Counted from the stretch's first letter, positions 23,950-32,430 are shown. The stretch: DNA of 50,108 nt from an uncultured Anaerotruncus sp. (GCA_910586875.1 CAJUJI010000003.1:1-50108), one strand, 5' to 3'. Notes: generated by a model from the letters alone, not told the origin. Made by a program: numbers and translations.

Positions 23950-23978
23950 ACTATACCATAGATTCCCCAGCCTGTAAA
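23950..23978 (-). promoter_or_regulatory. Sigma-A promoter of the VanZ-like gene
   Basis: Minus-strand -35 TTTACA (23978-23973) and -10 TATAGT (23955-23950), 17-bp spacer, about 30 bases upstream of the TTG start. Confidence 0.7.
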
Positions 23979-23980
23979 GC

Positions 23981-24001
23981 ATTTATCATCGAATGATAAA
24001 T
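23981..24001. promoter_or_regulatory. Palindrome just upstream of the VanZ-like promoter
   Basis: ATTTATCAT (23981-23989) and ATGATAAAT (23993-24001) are perfect 9-bp inverted arms around CGA. It abuts the -35 from upstream, the usual place for an activator or a repressor dimer site. Confidence 0.6.
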
Positions 24002-24069
24002 ATTCGCAACCGACCGCCCTGTCTCGCGTTGTCTCATCAGAAAGTATAGTTTGAGCATTTTCTCTATGA

Positions 24070-24106
24070 AAACGGCGCAGCCTTATATGGGTGCGCCGTT
24101 TCTTTT
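24070..24106. terminator. Hairpin downstream of the TfoX-N gene
   Basis: AAACGGCGCA (24070-24079) pairs with TGCGCCGTTT (24092-24101). The plus strand continues CTTTTT and the minus strand TTTTC, so it can stop transcription leaving the minus-strand TfoX-N gene. Confidence 0.65.
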
Positions 24107-24114
24107 TTATGCGG

Positions 24115-24459
24115 TTATGTCGTTTTTTCAGCAGATTTTTTGGGCGGCTTTTTGGGCTTTGGCGCAGGCAGCTCAGCACAGGTCGTTTTCACCAGCTGCG
24201 CCAACAGTTCCTTATCCTCCAACTGCTCAATCAAAAGCATCGGCTTGCCGCCCTCATAAGGCGGCGCGAACGCCGGCGTTTTCAGCAACGCCTTACCGCC
24301 ATCGGTGACCTTCAGCAGCAGGCGGTTGTCGCAGATAGCCGCAAAATACTGCCCATCACAGTATAATCCGTACTCTCCAAACATCCTTTTTGTTGTGATG
24401 CTCCCTGCACCGCTCAACTGGTCCACCACATGATTTACAAATTCAATATTCGATGCCAT
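24115..24459 (-). CDS. TfoX N-terminal-domain protein
   Basis: A 114-residue cytoplasmic protein consisting of the TfoX N-terminal domain only. ITTKRMFGEYGLYCDGQYFAAICDNRLLLKV (residues about 21-51) is the recognisable core, followed by PPYEGGKPMLLIE. The tail is lysine/proline-rich. Full-length TfoX/Sxy in proteobacteria co-activates competence genes, but stand-alone N-domain proteins in Firmicutes have no settled function. It lies nine bases downstream of the NhaC-family gene and may be cotranscribed with it. ATG 24459 follows GAGGCAATATGG closely. Confidence 0.87.
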   Translation of the reverse strand: MASNIEFVNHVVDQLSGAGSITTKRMFGEYGLYCDGQYFAAICDNRLLLKVTDGGKALLKTPAFAPPYEGGKPMLLIEQLEDKELLAQLVKTTCAELPAPKPKKPPKKSAEKTT

Positions 24460-24468
24460 ATTGCCTCC

Positions 24469-25851
24469 TCAGGACTCGGTCTGTGATGATGCCACCTTAC
24501 TCTTTCTGCCATAGCCTGTGATGATCATGAGAATCAGCAGCGCCAGCATAGAAAGTGAATAGAAGTTCACAAACGGAATTTGAACTGGTACAACCGCATA
24601 TTGCTCTAAAGCTGCGGCCGACTGCTGGGCCGGAATGACACAGTGCACCGTCCACGGCGCGAGGAAGCAGAACACACAGCCCGCGCAGTCCATCAGATTG
24701 GAGCGGCGATAGCGGTCCAGACCGACCTTGCCGCCGATCTCCTTGATCAGCTCACCCATCGCCACAATCGCAACCGAAATAACACCGGTTACCATGCTCA
24801 GAATGCCGATACAGCCGACGATTGTGACCTCGCCGCTACGCTCGTCGCGGGCAAATTTTCCAAGCAGGCTGCCCACATCGTCAAATAGGCCGCTGGCCTC
24901 CCAGATGCCCAGCATCGAAAAGACGCCCAACAGCATTGCAACGGTACCCATACAGCCGATAATCGAATCGTTGAGGATACCGGCAACCTTGAAGCCGCCG
25001 GGGAACGAAAGAATCGCATCCAGGGTGTAAATGCCTGTCAGCAAACCAACCACCGTGCCGACAATGACACCATAGGACAGCGCGGTAATCAGATGCTTGC
25101 GCATCAGGCACAGCGCAATAATGGTTGCCGGAACCACCAGCATAACCAGCGAAAGCGGATTGGCTGCCGCCGCTGCCTCATTCTCAAGCGAAACACCGCT
25201 ATTGGTTTTGGTGAATACCAAAAAACAGATAAGCGCACAAATCGCCGCAGGGATCGAATATTTCATACGGGTGCGTACCACTAGTCCAAGGTCGGCCTCC
25301 TGGGTCGCCGCAGAAGCGATTGTGGTATCCGAAATCGGCGCGAGATTATCGCCAAACGCCGCACCGGATACAATCGCACCAATCATGTAAACAGGCTCCA
25401 CCCCTACCATGACGCCCACTGGAAATAGAATGGGGATCACTACAAAATAAGTGCCGACCGAGGTGCCGGTTGAAAATGCCAGCAAGCAGGTTATGAGGAA
25501 GGTCGCCGCGGCGAATAGTTTGCCGGTGAAGCCGGCTTCCACTATATAAACCGCAATCGTCTGCACCACTCCGCTTGCAGAAATCAGCTTGCCGGAAATT
25601 GCCGCAAGAATGACCGCCAAACCGATTACTGGAAACATTGGGCGGGTTAAGCCGCTGATGATCGCCTGCCCATAGGCTTTTTCGTCCTTCGCCATGATGA
25701 CGCCCGCGATGATGGCAACAAAGAACGCCACCATATAGCCGTTGACATTCGACTGACTGGCTGCTGCCCAGAAGATGACCACCAAGGCCACCAACAGCGG
25801 GAACAGTTTTCCGAACATCCCAAACCGAAACTCCAGTTTACTCTTTTCCAC
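24469..25851 (-). CDS. NhaC-family Na+/H+ antiporter-like transporter
   Basis: A 460-residue integral membrane protein with about 11-12 segments. GAAFGDNLAPISDTTIASAATQEADL near residues 163-188 is the NhaC-family signature, including the D-N-x-x-P-I-S-D motif. Members exchange Na+ for H+ or carry out organic-acid/amino-acid exchange such as malate-lactate antiport, so the substrate is open. The start is GTG 25851, eight bases after AAGGAG. It lies downstream of the molybdoenzyme genes on the same strand, separated by a 194-bp palindrome-rich gap, which could make it that enzyme's substrate/product exchanger, but this is only positional inference. Confidence 0.88.
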   Translation of the reverse strand: MEKSKLEFRFGMFGKLFPLLVALVVIFWAAASQSNVNGYMVAFFVAIIAGVIMAKDEKAYGQAIISGLTRPMFPVIGLAVILAAISGKLISASGVVQTIAVYIVEAGFTGKLFAAATFLITCLLAFSTGTSVGTYFVVIPILFPVGVMVGVEPVYMIGAIVSGAAFGDNLAPISDTTIASAATQEADLGLVVRTRMKYSIPAAICALICFLVFTKTNSGVSLENEAAAAANPLSLVMLVVPATIIALCLMRKHLITALSYGVIVGTVVGLLTGIYTLDAILSFPGGFKVAGILNDSIIGCMGTVAMLLGVFSMLGIWEASGLFDDVGSLLGKFARDERSGEVTIVGCIGILSMVTGVISVAIVAMGELIKEIGGKVGLDRYRRSNLMDCAGCVFCFLAPWTVHCVIPAQQSAAALEQYAVVPVQIPFVNFYSLSMLALLILMIITGYGRKSKVASSQTES

Positions 25852-26045
25852 AAAATCACTCCTTTTTTTATATGATTGAATATAGGCGGTAGTGCCTATC
25901 TCAACGGTTTGCCCCGCTACGCGTAGCGGGGTTTAGCGCGTAGATGTGCGCCGCGGCGAGCAGCGAGGAGCTATTGGAGTTTTGGACGGGGGCCAAAACT
26001 CCTGCGCACCCCTAGGGGGTGGCCCATGGAGGGGGATGCAGGCGG
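25852..26045. other. Palindrome-rich gap between the Fe-S subunit gene and the NhaC-family gene
   Basis: Contains the perfect 20-bp palindrome CCCCGCTACGCGTAGCGGGG (25912-25931), a stem GGAGTTTTGG/CCAAAACTCC (25976-25985/25993-26002) and a smaller stem ATAGGC/GCCTAT (25882-25887/25894-25899) near the NhaC-family start. No coding potential. It probably ends the molybdoenzyme transcript. Confidence 0.75.
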
Positions 26046-26555
26046 TTAGCGCAAGCCTAGCAGCGCCCGCAAGGATTTCTCTGTTTGCATTTGATGGAAC
26101 GCCTGCTTTGGCTGGCAGGTCAGTGCGCCGGTCGGGCAAACCCGCACACAAGCGGGAATCATCCCCGCGCGCAGCCGGTCGATGCAACCATCGCACTTGA
26201 TCATCCGTCCATCTGCGCCAAACGATGGCGCCCCAAACGGGCAGGCCATCGCACAGCTATGACAGCCGATGCAAGCGGCGTTGTTATAAAGGGTCAAACC
26301 GGTTTCGGTATCTTTCCAGAGGCACCCGACCGGACAGCCCATTACGCAAGGCGCGTCCTCGCAGTGCATACAGCCCACCGAAAGATAGGAAAATACAGGG
26401 GCCCCGTCCTTGTTTTTGCCCTCTAGCTCCAATGCGTTGCGCAAGGGATGCTGCCCATGCGCGCTATCAATGTCGTTTTGGTCCATACAGGCCAGCACAC
26501 AGGCGCAGCAGGCGGTACATTTTTGCGGGTCCAGGTCAAACAGCAGTTTTTCCAT
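26046..26555 (-). CDS. 4Fe-4S ferredoxin-type electron transfer subunit of a molybdoenzyme
   Basis: A 169-residue DmsB/HybA-like subunit with four cysteine clusters: CTACCACVLAC (about 13-23), CMHCEDAPCVMGCPVG (62-77), CIGCHSCAMACPFG (95-108) and CDGCIDR with CVRVCPTG (121-141). This fits four [4Fe-4S] centres that wire electrons to or from the catalytic subunit encoded four bases upstream. No Tat signal or membrane anchor, so the complex is cytoplasmic. The third gene of the FAD-Mo-FeS operon. Confidence 0.94.
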   Translation of the reverse strand: MEKLLFDLDPQKCTACCACVLACMDQNDIDSAHGQHPLRNALELEGKNKDGAPVFSYLSVGCMHCEDAPCVMGCPVGCLWKDTETGLTLYNNAACIGCHSCAMACPFGAPSFGADGRMIKCDGCIDRLRAGMIPACVRVCPTGALTCQPKQAFHQMQTEKSLRALLGLR

Positions 26556-26559
26556 CCCT

Positions 26560-28683
26560 TCACCCCTTTCTTCTCACGCCGGCATAAGTGCTGCGGAAAT
26601 TTGGAAAGCCAGAATAAGGGTCTAGCTGCTCCGCGCTCATCAACTGGTTGATATCCGCCTCTGCGTAGCCATGGAACATGTATACCGTTCCTTCATCCAC
26701 CTTTGCGGAAAGATTTGCTTTTACAGTGATGCTGCCCTGTGGCGTAAACAGCTCGATTTCGTCCCCCTGCCGGACACCGATCCGCTGTGCATCAGCAGGC
26801 GCGAGGTCGGCCATCGGTTCCGGACGCAGCGAGCGGTTCCAGGACACACGATGCAGACGGGAATGCAGCGCATTGGTCAGCCGCGGTGCGGAGCACAGCC
26901 GGAATGGATAATCAGGATGCTCCGGCGGCGGCTGATAGGTCGGCAGCGGATGGAGTCCCTGTTGCTGGTATTTCTCAATCGCGAGCGAGTACAACTCAAA
27001 TTTGCCGCTGGTAGTGTGCAGTCCCTGCTTTCGCAGGGTGCCCGGCTGGTAAGGCTGTACATGAGGCAGCTTGATCGGATACGGATTTTCACGCAGCTGC
27101 TCCAGCGTCACCGGAAGGTCGGCAATCAGATAGCGGTAGCAAGCCTCTGGGCCCGCCTCCAACAGCGGGTCACCCAGCTGCATCTCCCGCGCCAGATCAC
27201 ACAAAATCTGCACATCCGGGCGGGACTGGTAAAGCGGTGCAATCACCGGATTGGTACAGGTCAGATAGCCGCCGCCATAAGCTTTTAGCTCGCTACGTTC
27301 AAAGGAGGAACAGGCCGGCAGTACAATATCGCAAAATTTACAGGTGTCGGTCAAAAACAGGTCGGTGTTAACCAAAAAATCAAGCTGCATCAATGCCTGT
27401 TTGAGTCCTTCGCTGTCAGGTGCAATGCGGTAATTCACTCCAAAACCGAGCATCGCCTTGAGCGGATAAGGGTCGCTGGTGCGAATCTGCCGCGCTAGGT
27501 CATTCACCTGCGCCTCATCAATAAACTCTCCCCACAGCGGAAAACGGCTGCTACCTACCGCCGGACGCGCATTCTGCGGGCGAGGTTCCATAATAAACGC
27601 GTGCTCCCGTGTGGCAAAACCCGCCGCCTGATAATTATAGCTGAATTGGGTGGGCAGCTGTCCGCCCTGCCGGTCAAAGCAGCCGGTAATCGCGCTCAGC
27701 GCCATGATCGCACGATAATTTTGGAAGCCGTTACAATGGTGCGCAATCGGTGCGGCGCTCTCATTGATGGCTAGCGGCAGATTCTCCCCAATTAGCGTGG
27801 CGGCCGCTTCCAGTTGGGCGGCTGGTACACCGGTCAGCCGCTCCACCGTCTGCGGGTCAAAGCTCTGCACATATTCGCGATACTGCTCATAACCATACAC
27901 ATACTGATGGATATAATCCAGATCCACCCTGCCGTTTTGAATCAGCAGATAAGCCAGCCCCAGCGCAAGCGCGCCATCGGTGCCCGCGCGCGGCCGCAGA
28001 TGAATGTCTGCCAGCCTTTGGGATGCGGGCGTAATACGCGGATCTACAATGACCACCTTCATCCCCTCTGCCTTGCGCTTTTCCACGCCGCTCGCTGCCA
28101 GATAACGCGAATGATAGGGATTGAACGCCCAGCCCAGATAAACTCCAGCGTGAGCGGTGTCTGGAGTGCTCATAATGTTGCCGGTGGTCACCAGCCAGTT
28201 TAAAAAGGTCGAGGTCATACAGATGCTGGATTCGGTCGCATAGTTGAGCGAGCCAAAGCGATTTGCCAGCCGGTGCAGCCAGGGGCGGTACCATTTGGAG
28301 TAGCCGGAAAAGAACACCACCGATTCCGCACCATGTGCCGCGCGGATGTCAAGCAGACGGGTTGCAATTTCATGATATGCCTGCTCCCAGCTGATCGGTT
28401 CAAACCGGCCGCTTCCGCGCGCACCTACCCGGCGCAGCGGCGTTTTGATGCGATCCTCATGGTAGATATACTGCCGGTTTGCCAGCCCTTTGGTGCAGAG
28501 CAGTCCATGATTGAGCGGATGCTGCGCGGTACCCTCTATTTTCACCACCCGCCCCTGCTGTACATACGCATCGATCCCGCAGTGAAAGGACGGGCAGCAG
28601 ATGTCACAGATGGTTTGCCGCACCTCAATGCCGGTTTCCTTGCCGGGGATTTTGGCCTCCAACAAACTTTTACTGGTGTTCAT
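26560..28683 (-). CDS. Molybdopterin oxidoreductase catalytic subunit, cytoplasmic
   Basis: A 707-residue DMSO reductase-family enzyme. The N-terminal [4Fe-4S] motif is CDICCPSFHCGID with a later LLCTKG. The molybdopterin core includes RIKTPLRRVGARGSGRFEPISWEQA, VVIVDPRITPASQRLADIHLRPRAGTDGALALG and the C-terminal GVRQGDEIELFTPQGSI domain. A cysteine in ATESSICMTS (about residue 155) is the probable Mo ligand by position. There is no twin-arginine signal. ATG 28683 follows GGAGGG, and it overlaps the FAD subunit gene by 14 bases. The reaction is unknown; with an NAD-type flavoprotein partner it may reduce or dehydroxylate an organic or sulfur compound. mobA adjacent supports the cofactor call. 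Confidence 0.92.
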   Translation of the reverse strand: MNTSKSLLEAKIPGKETGIEVRQTICDICCPSFHCGIDAYVQQGRVVKIEGTAQHPLNHGLLCTKGLANRQYIYHEDRIKTPLRRVGARGSGRFEPISWEQAYHEIATRLLDIRAAHGAESVVFFSGYSKWYRPWLHRLANRFGSLNYATESSICMTSTFLNWLVTTGNIMSTPDTAHAGVYLGWAFNPYHSRYLAASGVEKRKAEGMKVVIVDPRITPASQRLADIHLRPRAGTDGALALGLAYLLIQNGRVDLDYIHQYVYGYEQYREYVQSFDPQTVERLTGVPAAQLEAAATLIGENLPLAINESAAPIAHHCNGFQNYRAIMALSAITGCFDRQGGQLPTQFSYNYQAAGFATREHAFIMEPRPQNARPAVGSSRFPLWGEFIDEAQVNDLARQIRTSDPYPLKAMLGFGVNYRIAPDSEGLKQALMQLDFLVNTDLFLTDTCKFCDIVLPACSSFERSELKAYGGGYLTCTNPVIAPLYQSRPDVQILCDLAREMQLGDPLLEAGPEACYRYLIADLPVTLEQLRENPYPIKLPHVQPYQPGTLRKQGLHTTSGKFELYSLAIEKYQQQGLHPLPTYQPPPEHPDYPFRLCSAPRLTNALHSRLHRVSWNRSLRPEPMADLAPADAQRIGVRQGDEIELFTPQGSITVKANLSAKVDEGTVYMFHGYAEADINQLMSAEQLDPYSGFPNFRSTYAGVRRKG

Positions 28684-29938
28684 AAGCACCCTCCAATCGT
28701 TCCAGGATTTCCAGCGGAAGTCCCGCCCGCAGCAGTGCTACCCGCTGCATGGGAGCGGTTGGCCCCTCTGCGCCCAAAAACCGCCGCATCATCTCATTTT
28801 TAATCGCCCCGCTGATCGCATAATTGTCTAAAATATTGACACAAACCGGCTGATTGTTGTCCAGCACCGCATCCAGCCGGTAAGCTCCATCCGGATGCCG
28901 GTAAGAAAACAGCTCCCCCTGTGCATGAACGTTTCCAAATCCGATAAAGTCCATCCCCATAAAATGGGTGAGATTATGCGGCATCGTCCCCGCATAAGGC
29001 AACGGCACGCCCGCCATCGCATAACCCGCAGCGCGCCCTTGGTATCCTGCATTCGCCCAAAGCCCAAGCACCTGCTTTTGTTTGGATTGCAGGTTGTTGC
29101 CCGCACAGCAATCCCCCGCCGCATAAATTCCATGAACCGAGGTCTGCTGCTGCTCATCCACCACGACCCCGCGGTCAATAGCGATTTCCGAGGCATCAAG
29201 CAGCTCCAAATTCGGGCGGGTGCCGATGCAAAGCACCAGCAGGTCGGTCTTTTGCGTTTGTTCACCCAGCTGTACAGAGAGCCCCTGACCGGCCTCTTGT
29301 ACACCGGTCAGGCCAACGCCGAATTGCAGCTGCACCCCAAACGCCTCTACCCGCCGGTGAATTTCCTGTGCAACCTGCGGCAGCGCTGCCAAGGGGAACA
29401 TCTGCGGTGCGAGGTCGGCCAACAGACAATCTGCGCCTGCGTTTACCAGCAGCTCCGCAACCTTTACCCCCGCCATGGATGCGCCAATCACCACCGCGTG
29501 CCGCACATCCCCGCGCTGTAACCGCTCCCGTAGCCGGCAAGCATCGGCTGGCGTGCGCATATAGTATACCGCCTTGGCAGGCAGCTTTGGAAGCGGTGGA
29601 ACGAATGGATGCGCGCCGGTAGAAAGGAGAATTTTCTCAAAAACCTGGGTAGTGCCATCCGATAGCTGCACACATCTGTCCTGCGCGGCCAGGCGCACGG
29701 CCGCCAGCGGATGAACTTGCAGTCTGTACTGTTCGGTCAGCTGTGCAAGTGTACCAAAGGGGAACAGCTTTTCATAGGGCAGCTTGCCGGCGGTATAGTA
29801 GGTGGTGAGCATCGGATTTGCGGGCGGCAGATTGGAGGGATCAAAAATGTGAATTTCACCGGTGAAGCCAACCTCACGCAGCGCCTTGGCGCAGTGAAAT
29901 CCTGCGCAGCCAAAACCTAAAATTGCAACGCGTTCTAT
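28670..29938 (-). CDS. FAD-dependent pyridine nucleotide oxidoreductase subunit, apparently AUA-initiated
   Basis: A flavoprotein of the pyridine nucleotide-disulfide oxidoreductase fold that would link NAD(P)H to the molybdoenzyme. The first standard start is ATG 29812, but upstream in frame lies a complete Rossmann unit: ERVAILGFGCAGFHCAKAL followed by IHIFDP. That places the true N-terminus at codon ATA 29938, nine bases after AAGGAG (29953-29948). No ATG, GTG or TTG occurs between the upstream TAG and this point. Other landmarks are a second GxGxxG-like site (HAVVIGASMAGVKVAELL), LLVLCIGTRPN and GIYAAGDCC. The family call is firm; the start codon is odd. Confidence 0.88.
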   Translation of the reverse strand: MERVAILGFGCAGFHCAKALREVGFTGEIHIFDPSNLPPANPMLTTYYTAGKLPYEKLFPFGTLAQLTEQYRLQVHPLAAVRLAAQDRCVQLSDGTTQVFEKILLSTGAHPFVPPLPKLPAKAVYYMRTPADACRLRERLQRGDVRHAVVIGASMAGVKVAELLVNAGADCLLADLAPQMFPLAALPQVAQEIHRRVEAFGVQLQFGVGLTGVQEAGQGLSVQLGEQTQKTDLLVLCIGTRPNLELLDASEIAIDRGVVVDEQQQTSVHGIYAAGDCCAGNNLQSKQKQVLGLWANAGYQGRAAGYAMAGVPLPYAGTMPHNLTHFMGMDFIGFGNVHAQGELFSYRHPDGAYRLDAVLDNNQPVCVNILDNYAISGAIKNEMMRRFLGAEGPTAPMQRVALLRAGLPLEILERLEGAYEHQ

Positions 29939-30030
29939 GGAAAACCACTCCTTCCTGTGCTATAATATGCGCATGAAAGATTCTTACAGCCCGTAACACC
30001 TACCTGATGATCGTCCTAGGAGGGATGATA

Positions 30031-30603
30031 ATGGAGCCTTTTGGATTTCTAATTTTGACCGGCGGCAAAAGCAGTCGGATGGGCGTTCCAAAACAGGGGC
30101 TACTCTGGAACGGCAAAACCTTTTTAGAACAGATGGTAGCAAAAGCGCAGGCCATTGGCGCACAAGAAATTCTGCTCGCGGGGTGTGAGCCACCCGCTGG
30201 CATTTGTGCACAGGGCGTCTCTGACCTGTACCCCGGCGCGGGCCCGCTCAGCGGCATCTGCTCTGGGCTGTATGCCGCCCATTGTGAACAAAACCTTGTG
30301 GTGTCGGTGGACCTGCCGCAGCTGCCATCTGCGCTTTTGGAGCAGCTCATCCGTGCTCTACAGCCAGAGCAGGACTGCTTGCTCCTGCGACACGGACTGT
30401 ACACCGAACCACTTATCTCGGTCTGGCGCAAGCGCACCGCGACCATGTTGGAATTCTTCCTAAAAAATCACCGCTATTCGGTATCCCGCGCCGCTGACCA
30501 GCTAAAGGCCGGATATTTTTCCTACACCGGCGCACCCGAGGAAATCGAAAGCTGCAACACGCCGCAGGCATATCAGCGGCTGCGCGCACATTTTGGCGCA
30601 TAG
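30031..30603 (+). CDS. mobA: Molybdenum cofactor guanylyltransferase
   Basis: Adds GMP to molybdopterin to make the MGD cofactor used by DMSO reductase-family enzymes. The 190-residue protein shows the nucleotidyltransferase motif LILTGGKSSRMGVPKQ near the N-terminus, LYPGAGPLSGICSGL, and VVSVDLPQLP with the metal-binding Asp. ATG 30031 is preferred, six bases after AGGAGGG; in-frame ATGs at 30007 and 30025 are upstream of or inside that site. It is divergent from the molybdoenzyme operon, matching its job. A TATAAT at 29961-29966 is a possible -10. A terminator follows. Confidence 0.93.
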   Translation: MEPFGFLILTGGKSSRMGVPKQGLLWNGKTFLEQMVAKAQAIGAQEILLAGCEPPAGICAQGVSDLYPGAGPLSGICSGLYAAHCEQNLVVSVDLPQLPSALLEQLIRALQPEQDCLLLRHGLYTEPLISVWRKRTATMLEFFLKNHRYSVSRAADQLKAGYFSYTGAPEEIESCNTPQAYQRLRAHFGA

Positions 30604-30620
30604 TGCCTGCGCCTTTTGGA

Positions 30621-30647
30621 AGCCCTCTGCTTTGGCAGGGGGCTTTT
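30621..30647 (+). terminator. Terminator after mobA
   Basis: AGCCCTCTGC (30621-30630) pairs with GCAGGGGGCT (30635-30644), one T-G wobble, loop TTTG, followed by TTT. Confidence 0.7.
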
Positions 30648-30685
30648 GCTGCATCTTGCGCGATGAAGCAGCGAAACCCGCATCG

Positions 30686-32305
30686 TTAGAGCAGTTCCTT
30701 TAGCACCCTGTCAACGCTGAAATAAAACGCATCCTGCCCCACCGTATCCACCAATCCAAACCGCTCGAACATCCGCATGACTGATGGCTGGATAGACGAA
30801 AAGATGATTTTCTTGCCCTTTGCTGTTTCGGTTTTATAATATTCCTCTAACATATTGACCGCGGTGATATCCACCATTGATACCCCACGCAGCGAGAAGA
30901 TAATCAGCTCCTGCTCTGCAAGCTCCTCCAGCTTTTGCTGGACCGCCTCGGCAGTGACAAAGAACAGCGGACCTGTGACATAAACCACCGACCAATTATA
31001 GGTACCCTTGCTGTCCGAAACGCCCAACCGCTCCAAATCTACATCTTCAGCGGTCACCTCGATGTTCGCGCTGCGGCAGATGAACAGCACCAGCCCCACC
31101 GACACGCCGATTAGAATTGCCATGGTCAAATCGAGCAGCACGGTTGCAAGCATGGTGACAAAATACTTGAACAGCGCGCCCTTGAAATGGTGTGAGAAGA
31201 AAAACCGAATGGCGCTCCATTCGTTCATCCGCCAAGCGGTGACCATCAGCACACCCGCCAACGCCGCCAGCGGAATTTGGGACATCACCGGACCGAGTAC
31301 AAACATCGCCAGCAGCAGTCCAACCGCATGGAAAACGCCGGTCAGTCGGGTTTGTGCGCCGGATTTGATTGCGACACTGGTGCGCGCAATCGCAGCGGTG
31401 GCCGGAATGCCGCCGAAAAACGGCACCAGCATATTTCCCAGCCCCTGCGCAATCAGCTCTTGGTCGCTGTTCAGCCGCTTGCCGGTCATCCGGCCAGCCG
31501 AGGCACCACACAGCAGGCTTTCGATCATCCCCAATAGCGCAATGCTCACCGCCGGCCCAATCAAGCCTTCCACCTGCTCCCAGCGGATGGCCGCAAGGCT
31601 CAACCGGCTTTCCGGCAGCAGTGTTTTGGGAATCTCTCCGACCGTTTCAACATGCAGTCCCATCACCATGGAAGCAGCGGTGGCCAGAATAATCCCCACC
31701 AATGAGGCAGGCACCACACTGTTCCATTTTTTGGGGAAAAACGCCATAAACAACACTACAAATAACCCAATCGCTACCGCCGCCGGATTGATAGGAAAGC
31801 CCAATGTGCGGTAACTGAGCAGCTTAGCAATCGCGCTGGACCCCTCGGAGGTGGTTCCGAAAAAGTTGTCAATCTGTCCGAGCGCGATGATAATTGCGAT
31901 ACCCGAGGTAAAACCGGTGATAACCGGCGCAGGGATAAACGAGGTCAGCTTGCCCAGATGCAGCAGCCCCGCAATCAGCAACAGCACACCTGCCATCAGT
32001 GTTGCAAGGAACACCCCTTGCATCTGGTATTTTGCGACAATCGACATTAGAATTGCCGCCATCGCGCCTGTCGGACCGGAAATTTGATAGAAGGCACCCG
32101 CTAGCATACTCATAACCAAACCAGCGATAATTGCAGTAATTAGGCCGGAGGCGGCGTCCGCGCCGCTGGAAACACCGAATGCCAGTGCCAACGGCAGTGC
32201 AACCGCCGATACGGTTAGTCCGGCCAGCAGATCCTTGGAAAGCTGGCCCGCATTATAACCGGAAAATTCTGTCTTTAAATCCTTGATGTACTGTGTGAAA
32301 AGCAA
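30686..32305 (-). CDS. SulP-family anion permease with STAS domain
   Basis: A 539-residue permease of the SulP family, which carry sulfate, bicarbonate or related anions. About 10-14 membrane segments span residues 20-410, including LTVSAVALPLALAFGVSSGADAASGL and the central ALLGMIESLLCGASAGRMTG, with the typical NSDQELIAQGLGNMLVPFFGGIPATAAIARTSV region. The STAS domain covers about 425-539 (VVYVTGPLFFVTAEA, SLRGVSMVDITAVNML). I choose TTG 32305 as start because GGGGGAG lies six bases upstream; an ATG at 32362 would give a leader lacking a ribosome site. Single gene, divergent from marR and convergent with mobA. The substrate is not determined. Confidence 0.9.
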   Translation of the reverse strand: MLFTQYIKDLKTEFSGYNAGQLSKDLLAGLTVSAVALPLALAFGVSSGADAASGLITAIIAGLVMSMLAGAFYQISGPTGAMAAILMSIVAKYQMQGVFLATLMAGVLLLIAGLLHLGKLTSFIPAPVITGFTSGIAIIIALGQIDNFFGTTSEGSSAIAKLLSYRTLGFPINPAAVAIGLFVVLFMAFFPKKWNSVVPASLVGIILATAASMVMGLHVETVGEIPKTLLPESRLSLAAIRWEQVEGLIGPAVSIALLGMIESLLCGASAGRMTGKRLNSDQELIAQGLGNMLVPFFGGIPATAAIARTSVAIKSGAQTRLTGVFHAVGLLLAMFVLGPVMSQIPLAALAGVLMVTAWRMNEWSAIRFFFSHHFKGALFKYFVTMLATVLLDLTMAILIGVSVGLVLFICRSANIEVTAEDVDLERLGVSDSKGTYNWSVVYVTGPLFFVTAEAVQQKLEELAEQELIIFSLRGVSMVDITAVNMLEEYYKTETAKGKKIIFSSIQPSVMRMFERFGLVDTVGQDAFYFSVDRVLKELL

Positions 32306-32384
32306 CTCAATCTCCCCCTCATCTTTTGCAGTTTCAGTATAGCATTTTTTCCGATAAACCACAAGTCTTAATCCAAAAAAGCGC

Positions 32385-32413
32385 TTGACAATTGTACGAT
32401 TTCAGACTATAAT
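32385..32413 (+). promoter_or_regulatory. Consensus sigma-A promoter for marR-MATE
   Basis: -35 TTGACA (32385-32390), 17-bp spacer, -10 TATAAT (32408-32413): both hexamers are perfect consensus. Such a strong promoter would need repression, which the overlapping operator could supply. Confidence 0.92.
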
Positions 32414-32430
32414 GATGTCTGATTTCAGAC
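32398..32430. promoter_or_regulatory. Candidate MarR operator overlapping the -10
   Basis: GATTTCAGAC occurs twice as direct repeats (32398-32407 and 32421-32430). TCAGAC (32402-32407) and GTCTGA (32417-32422) form an inverted repeat centred on the -10 element. Binding would block RNA polymerase, a classic MarR autoregulation layout. Confidence 0.72.

Noticed and set aside
29938..29985. In-frame ATG near 29984 as the start of the FAD subunit
   Set aside because: A TAG follows after four codons, and the only good ribosome site lies downstream of it.
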